Source: Gemmatimonadota bacterium (lineage in GTDB: Bacteria; Gemmatimonadota; Gemmatimonadetes; Gemmatimonadales; GWC2-71-9). Taken from it: DNA of 16,402 bases. The stretch covers positions 1 to 16,402 of the forward strand of contig QHUD01000202.1 in NCBI GenBank assembly GCA_003221085.1, given 5' to 3'. Each line of letters starts with the position of its first letter. Position 1 is the first letter of the stretch. Shown one piece after another: positions 12,963 through 16,402 of the stretch. The notes beneath the pieces are model-generated. The model ran no database searches. It was not told the origin of the DNA and saw nothing but the letters and a program-made list of their open reading frames with translations. A program made the position numbers and the translations under genes.

Positions 12963-14870
12963 ATGCGCACCCCCCGTTTCCTGAGTCTGCTCCTGATGAT
13001 CGCGGTCTTCCCCCCCTTTCAGGGGCCCGACCGGCCCAACACCGATCGGCCCGACCGGGATCCGCCCGGCCGGGTCGGCCGCCTGAGCTTTGTCACCGGA
13101 TCGGTGTCCTTCCGCCCCGGCGACATGGACGACTGGGTCGCGGCGACCGTGAACTATCCGCTGCACGACGGCGATCATCTGTGGACCGACAACGACGCGC
13201 GCGCCGAAATCACCGTCGGCTCCACTGCCTTCCGCCTGGGCCCCCAGAGCGCCTTCGGATTTCTCGCACTCGATGACCGATCCGTGCAGGTGCGGCTGTC
13301 GCAAGGATCGCTCAACGTGCGGGTGCGTGACCTGGGCGACAACGAGAGTCTCGAGATCGACACGCCGAACGGCGCCGTGTCGCTGCTCCGCACTGGCGTC
13401 TACCGAGTGGACGTCGATACCACCGGCGACACGTCCTCGGTCACGGTGCGGGACGGCGAAGCCGAGGTGACCGCCGCCGGATCCGCCTTCCCGGTGCGCC
13501 GCGAGCAGACGGCCCTCGTCGTGGGCGGCGACTCGCCGAGCTACGACGTGCAGGACGCCATCCGCTCGGACAACTGGGAAGATTGGTGCGGCTCGCGCGA
13601 CCGCCGCTGGGACGACTCGCGCTCCGCCCGCTACGTGTCGCGCGGCGTGATCGGCTATGAGGACCTGGACGACAACGGCGACTGGCAGGACACGCGGGAC
13701 TACGGCGCGGTGTGGGTGCCGCGCCACGTGGCCGCCGGCTGGGCGCCGTACCGCTACGGTCATTGGGCCTGGGTAGAGCCGTGGGGCTGGACGTGGATCG
13801 ACGATGCATCCTGGGGCTTTGCCCCGTTCCACTACGGCCGCTGGGTCTACGTGGGCGACGGGTGGGCCTGGGTCCCGGGCCGCGTCGTGGCGCGACCGGT
13901 GTACGCGCCGGCGCTGGTGGTGTTCGTGAGCGGCAGGAACTGGAGCCTGGCAATCGCCGGCGGCAGCGGGGTGGCGTGGTTCCCGCTCGCGCCGGAAGAG
14001 CCCTACGTGCCGGCTTATCGGGTGAGCAACACCTACATCCGCAATGTGAACGTGACCAACGTCAACGTCACCAACATCAACGTGACGAACGTCAACGTCA
14101 CGAATATCAACTACCGGAATCGCCACGAGCGGGATGGCGTGACCGTCGTGTCGCACGAGACGTTCGTGGAGTCACGCCCCGTGAACCGGGAAGTGATTGT
14201 GGTGCCGCGCGACCGGCTGGACGAGGCGCGCGTGGTCGGCGCCACGGCCCGGATCGCACCGGGCCGCCGCAGCGTGCTGGGGCCACCCGCAATCATCGAA
14301 GTGCGGCGCCCCCCCGCGGCGGTCACGACGCGTGCAGTGGTGGTGCACCGTCAGCCGCCGCCGCCGCCGGTGCCGTTCGCGGCGCGAGAGCAGGGTCTGC
14401 GCGCTCGACCTGGCAGACCGCTCGACGACACCACACTGGGCACGCTGCGGGCCCGCACGCCCGCGGCGCGTGTGAAGCCCCTTGTGCGGCCCGCCGTCCC
14501 GCCGACCGCCGCGGGCCCGTCGCCCTCCCCGTCCCCGGCGCTGCGCCCCGCACGTGAAGGGCTGCCGCCTTCGCGCTCGGTGCCCGCCCCGGTCGACCGT
14601 CCCGTCCGCCCGGCACGCGAGGAGCGACCCCAGCCGAGGGAGCACCCGCAGCCGACCGAGCGGCGGCCACCGGCGGAGCGGCCCCAGCCCACGGACCGGC
14701 CGGCACGACCAGCGGCGCGCGCCGAGCGCCCCGCACGGGTAGCACCCGCGCCGCCAGCGCGTGCGGAGCCACAGGCGCCGCAGCGGGAGCGTCGACCGGC
14801 AGGCGAAGAGCGGCCCCGGAGGGAACGCAAGGTCGAACGGGACACGACGAAGGGGAAGGAGCCATCGTAG
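12963..14870 (+). CDS. FecR-domain protein with a Trp-rich DUF6600-like domain and Pro/Arg-rich tail
   Basis: The protein has 635 residues. ATG 12963 is chosen for its GGAG six bases upstream and the hydrophobic signal (FLSLLLMIAVFPPF); the frame open from 12843 would run into tRNA-flanking DNA. A FecR-like beta domain lies at about 40-190 (GRLSFVTGSVSFRPG, AEITVGSTAFRLG, NGAVSLLRTGVYRVDV). A Trp/Tyr/Gly-rich domain follows at about 228-345 (YGHWAWVEPWGWTWID, WGFAPFHYGRWVYVGDGW), as in the DUF6600 family. Residues 361-383 are a VTN(V/I)N repeat. The last 200 residues are rich in Pro, Arg and Glu and probably disordered. No transmembrane helix is seen after the signal. FecR domains often act in the periplasm or at the surface, but the role here is unknown. 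It is 13 bases upstream of deoC on the same strand, without an obvious metabolic link. Confidence 0.82.
   Translation: MRTPRFLSLLLMIAVFPPFQGPDRPNTDRPDRDPPGRVGRLSFVTGSVSFRPGDMDDWVAATVNYPLHDGDHLWTDNDARAEITVGSTAFRLGPQSAFGFLALDDRSVQVRLSQGSLNVRVRDLGDNESLEIDTPNGAVSLLRTGVYRVDVDTTGDTSSVTVRDGEAEVTAAGSAFPVRREQTALVVGGDSPSYDVQDAIRSDNWEDWCGSRDRRWDDSRSARYVSRGVIGYEDLDDNGDWQDTRDYGAVWVPRHVAAGWAPYRYGHWAWVEPWGWTWIDDASWGFAPFHYGRWVYVGDGWAWVPGRVVARPVYAPALVVFVSGRNWSLAIAGGSGVAWFPLAPEEPYVPAYRVSNTYIRNVNVTNVNVTNINVTNVNVTNINYRNRHERDGVTVVSHETFVESRPVNREVIVVPRDRLDEARVVGATARIAPGRRSVLGPPAIIEVRRPPAAVTTRAVVVHRQPPPPPVPFAAREQGLRARPGRPLDDTTLGTLRARTPAARVKPLVRPAVPPTAAGPSPSPSPALRPAREGLPPSRSVPAPVDRPVRPAREERPQPREHPQPTERRPPAERPQPTDRPARPAARAERPARVAPAPPARAEPQAPQRERRPAGEERPRRERKVERDTTKGKEPS
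14052..14111 (+). repeat. Four 15-nt in-frame repeats encoding VTN(V/I)N
   Basis: Four copies of a 15-base unit (GTGACCAACGTCAAC-like) encode VTNVN, VTNIN, VTNVN and VTNIN in the FecR-domain protein. Third-base changes between copies show that the protein pattern is kept. It forms an Asn/Thr/Val-rich beta-like bridge between the Trp-rich domain and the disordered tail. Confidence 0.8.
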
Positions 14871-14883
14871 ATTAGAGGCGGAC

Positions 14884-15900
14884 ATGGAGACCAAGCTGAG
14901 ATACGTCGCACCGCCCGTCTCGCCCGAGCGGGCGCTGCGGGTGTTCACCGAACCCGAGCGCAATCCCGGGATCCCCCTGGACCTGGATCTGGTCCGCGCC
15001 CTGCGCATCAACCGCAGCGCCGTAGAGCGCCGCGCCGCCACCATCCCCACGCGACGCACCGTAAAGAAGGAGTGGCAGGCCGCCTGGCTCCTGCGGGCGA
15101 TCACCTGTATGGACCTGACCACGCTGCAAGGCGACGACACCCCAACCAACGTGCTGCGGCTGTGCGCCAAGGCGAAGAGTCCCGTGCGGCCCGATCTGCT
15201 CGACGCGCTCGGCGCCTCGGACATCGGGATCACCGTGGGCGCGGTCTGCGTGTATCACGCCTTCGTCCCCATCGCCGTCGCAGCGCTCCAGGGCTCCGCG
15301 ATCCCCGTGGCGGCGGTCTCGACGGGATTCCCGGCGGGGCTGAACCCCCTGCCCCAGCGCATCGAGGAGATCAAGGCATCAGTCGCCGCCGGGGCCCAGG
15401 AGATCGACGTGGTGATCACGCGCGCGCACGCGCTGGCCGGGGCGTGGGAGGCGCTGTACGACGAGGTGCGTGCCTTCCGCCAGGCGTGCGGCGGCGCCCA
15501 CATGAAGGTGATCCTCGGCAGCGGCGACCTCGCGACGCTCGTGAACGTGGCGCGCGCCAGCCAGGTCGCCATGATGGCCGGCGCCGATTTCATCAAGACA
15601 TCAACCGGTAAGGAGCCCGTGAACGCGACGCTGCCCGTGGGCGTGGTCATGACGCGGCAGATCCGCGACTACCACGAGCGCACCGGCTACGCCGTCGGGT
15701 TCAAGCCGGCGGGCGGCATCCGGAAGGCCAAGCAGGCGCTCGACTGGCTCATCCTGATGAAGGAAGAGCTGGGCGACCGCTGGCTGCGGGCCAATCTGTT
15801 CCGGCTCGGCGCCTCGGCGTTGCTCACCGACATCGAGCGTCAGCTCGAGCATTTCGTGACCGGTCGCTACTCGGCGGCTCATCGGCACCCGATGGTATGA
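14884..15900 (+). CDS. deoC: Deoxyribose-phosphate aldolase
   Basis: The protein has 338 residues from ATG 14884, with AGAGG upstream. It cleaves 2-deoxyribose-5-phosphate to acetaldehyde and glyceraldehyde-3-phosphate in deoxynucleoside breakdown in the cytoplasm. The class I aldolase residues are all present: Asp175 (EIDVV), the Schiff-base Lys238 (ADFIKTSTGK) and the relay Lys274 (VGFKPAGGIR), equivalent to E. coli Asp102, Lys167 and Lys201. TCMDLTTLQGDDT at 74-86 is the first strand motif. It is longer than the about 260-residue E. coli enzyme, with some 60 extra N-terminal residues, as in the long DERA type. Its stop overlaps the start of the aldehyde dehydrogenase (ATGA), a sensible pairing because that enzyme could oxidise the acetaldehyde. 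Confidence 0.96.
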   Translation: METKLRYVAPPVSPERALRVFTEPERNPGIPLDLDLVRALRINRSAVERRAATIPTRRTVKKEWQAAWLLRAITCMDLTTLQGDDTPTNVLRLCAKAKSPVRPDLLDALGASDIGITVGAVCVYHAFVPIAVAALQGSAIPVAAVSTGFPAGLNPLPQRIEEIKASVAAGAQEIDVVITRAHALAGAWEALYDEVRAFRQACGGAHMKVILGSGDLATLVNVARASQVAMMAGADFIKTSTGKEPVNATLPVGVVMTRQIRDYHERTGYAVGFKPAGGIRKAKQALDWLILMKEELGDRWLRANLFRLGASALLTDIERQLEHFVTGRYSAAHRHPMV

Positions 15901-16402
15901 CGACCGTCAGCGAGATCTTCGAGACGATGGCGTACGGCCCCGCGTCCGAGAGTGCCAAGCCGGCGCTCGAGTGGATCGCCCGATACGATGGAGCCTTCGG
16001 ATTATTCATCGGCGGGCGCTGGACCAACGGTAAGAACGACGCCGGGTTCGACGTCATCAATCCCGCCACCACGGTCCGGCTGGCGCGCGTCACCCAGGCC
16101 GGCCAGGCGGACGTGGACGCCGCCGTCGCCGCGGCGCGCAAGGCGTTTCCCGCCTGGTCCGCCCTGTCGGGACACGCCCGCGCACGCCACGTGTACGGGC
16201 TCGCACGGGCCGTGCAGAAGCACTCACGTTTGCTGGCAGTGCTCGAAAGCCTCGACAACGGGAAATCGATTCGCGAGACCCGGGACCTGGACATCCCGCT
16301 CGTCGCCCGCCACCTGACGCATCATGCCGGCTGGGCGCAGCTCATGGGGTCAGGTGGCGGGCGACGAGCGGGATGTCCAGGTCCCGGGTCTCGCGAATCG
16401 AT
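15897..16402 (+). CDS. Aldehyde dehydrogenase, N-terminal part only
   Basis: ATG 15897 overlaps the deoC stop by four bases (ATGA), so the genes are translationally coupled. The N-terminal coenzyme-binding start of the NAD(P)-dependent aldehyde dehydrogenase family is clear: LFIGGRWTNGKNDAGFDVIN, then a helix with DVDAAVAAARKAFPAWSAL and LESLDNGKSIRETRDLD. The last believable residues are about HHAGWAQLM, near base 16347. From 16349 the DNA is the reverse complement of 16265-16318, so the final 18 codons are not native. The catalytic Cys and Glu regions are outside the window. With DeoC it would take acetaldehyde to acetate or acetyl-CoA; which product cannot be told from this part. Confidence 0.88.
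   Translation, partial: MTTVSEIFETMAYGPASESAKPALEWIARYDGAFGLFIGGRWTNGKNDAGFDVINPATTVRLARVTQAGQADVDAAVAAARKAFPAWSALSGHARARHVYGLARAVQKHSRLLAVLESLDNGKSIRETRDLDIPLVARHLTHHAGWAQLMGSGGGRRAGCPGPGSRES
16265..16402. repeat. 54-bp perfect inverted repeat at the window edge (fold-back)
   Basis: 16265-16318 is the exact reverse complement of 16349-16402, with a 30-base spacer. The left arm is normal aldehyde dehydrogenase coding sequence. The right arm breaks that protein and ends with the window. This is the signature of a chimeric fold-back read or an assembly end artefact rather than a biological repeat. Confidence 0.92.

Noticed and set aside
12924..14156. Minus-strand frame of 410 codons within the FecR gene, with Val/Asp/His repeats
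   Set aside because: It is a shadow of the FecR gene; its repeats are the antisense of the VTNxN repeats.
12963..14870. FecR protein as part of an iron-uptake sigma/anti-sigma system
   Set aside because: There is no ECF sigma factor or TonB receptor next to it, and it has a signal peptide at the N-terminus rather than an anti-sigma head.

Overview
The window is high-GC DNA. Its gene content points to Gemmatimonadota or a close relative: SARP/BTAD regulators fused to a protein kinase and to TPR arrays, a FecR protein with a tryptophan-rich domain, and a deoC-aldehyde dehydrogenase pair. This placement rests on gene style alone and no database was searched. The right end folds back on itself, which suggests a contig edge.

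Layout. (1) 1-1539, minus strand: a mobilization module with a MOBP-type relaxase (3' end outside the window) and a MobC-like accessory gene. The mobC frame is broken by one extra base. (2) 1540-2260: about 720 bases without a gene, holding a perfect DnaA-box word, a repeated 15-mer, three ungapped 40-nt direct repeats and a 10-bp inverted repeat. This is a plausible oriT/cis region. (3) 2261-7190: a divergent pair, a BTAD-Ser/Thr kinase-TM-TPR regulator (minus) and a lipoprotein made of two tandem alpha/beta-hydrolase domains (plus). (4) 7254-12573: a second divergent pair. A BTAD-TM-TolB/FlgO-like-TPR regulator (minus) is followed on its own strand by a TlpA-like thioredoxin and an outer-membrane beta-barrel. 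A five-repeat PD40 beta-propeller lipoprotein lies on the plus strand. (5) 12574-12962: hairpins and the 5' half of a tRNA-Arg(UCU) gene. (6) 12963-16402, plus strand: an apparent operon of a FecR-domain protein, deoC and the start of an aldehyde dehydrogenase.

The most interesting point is that units 3 and 4 are two copies of one design. Each has a membrane-anchored BTAD regulator divergent from a lipoprotein gene. Both regulators share the BTAD head and the TPR tail but differ in the middle (kinase versus TolB/FlgO-like). The two lipoproteins have unrelated folds, yet both place the lipobox Cys at residue 21 followed by xxDKGPVxP. Upstream of both lipoprotein genes lies the same operator-like block, GTGAC-N7-TCAC-N6-GTGAC-N11-AAACTnGCTCCG. 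The spacing inside the block is identical, and it ends 58 or 59 bases before the ATG. This resembles SARP operator architecture. I infer a modular sensor/lipoprotein cassette in which the regulator activates its divergent neighbour and the periplasmic TPR part may sense envelope state or the lipoprotein.

Three single-base G/C-run indels (one in mobC, two compensating ones in the beta-barrel gene) and a 54-bp fold-back at the right edge warn that some oddities may be sequencing or assembly artefacts.
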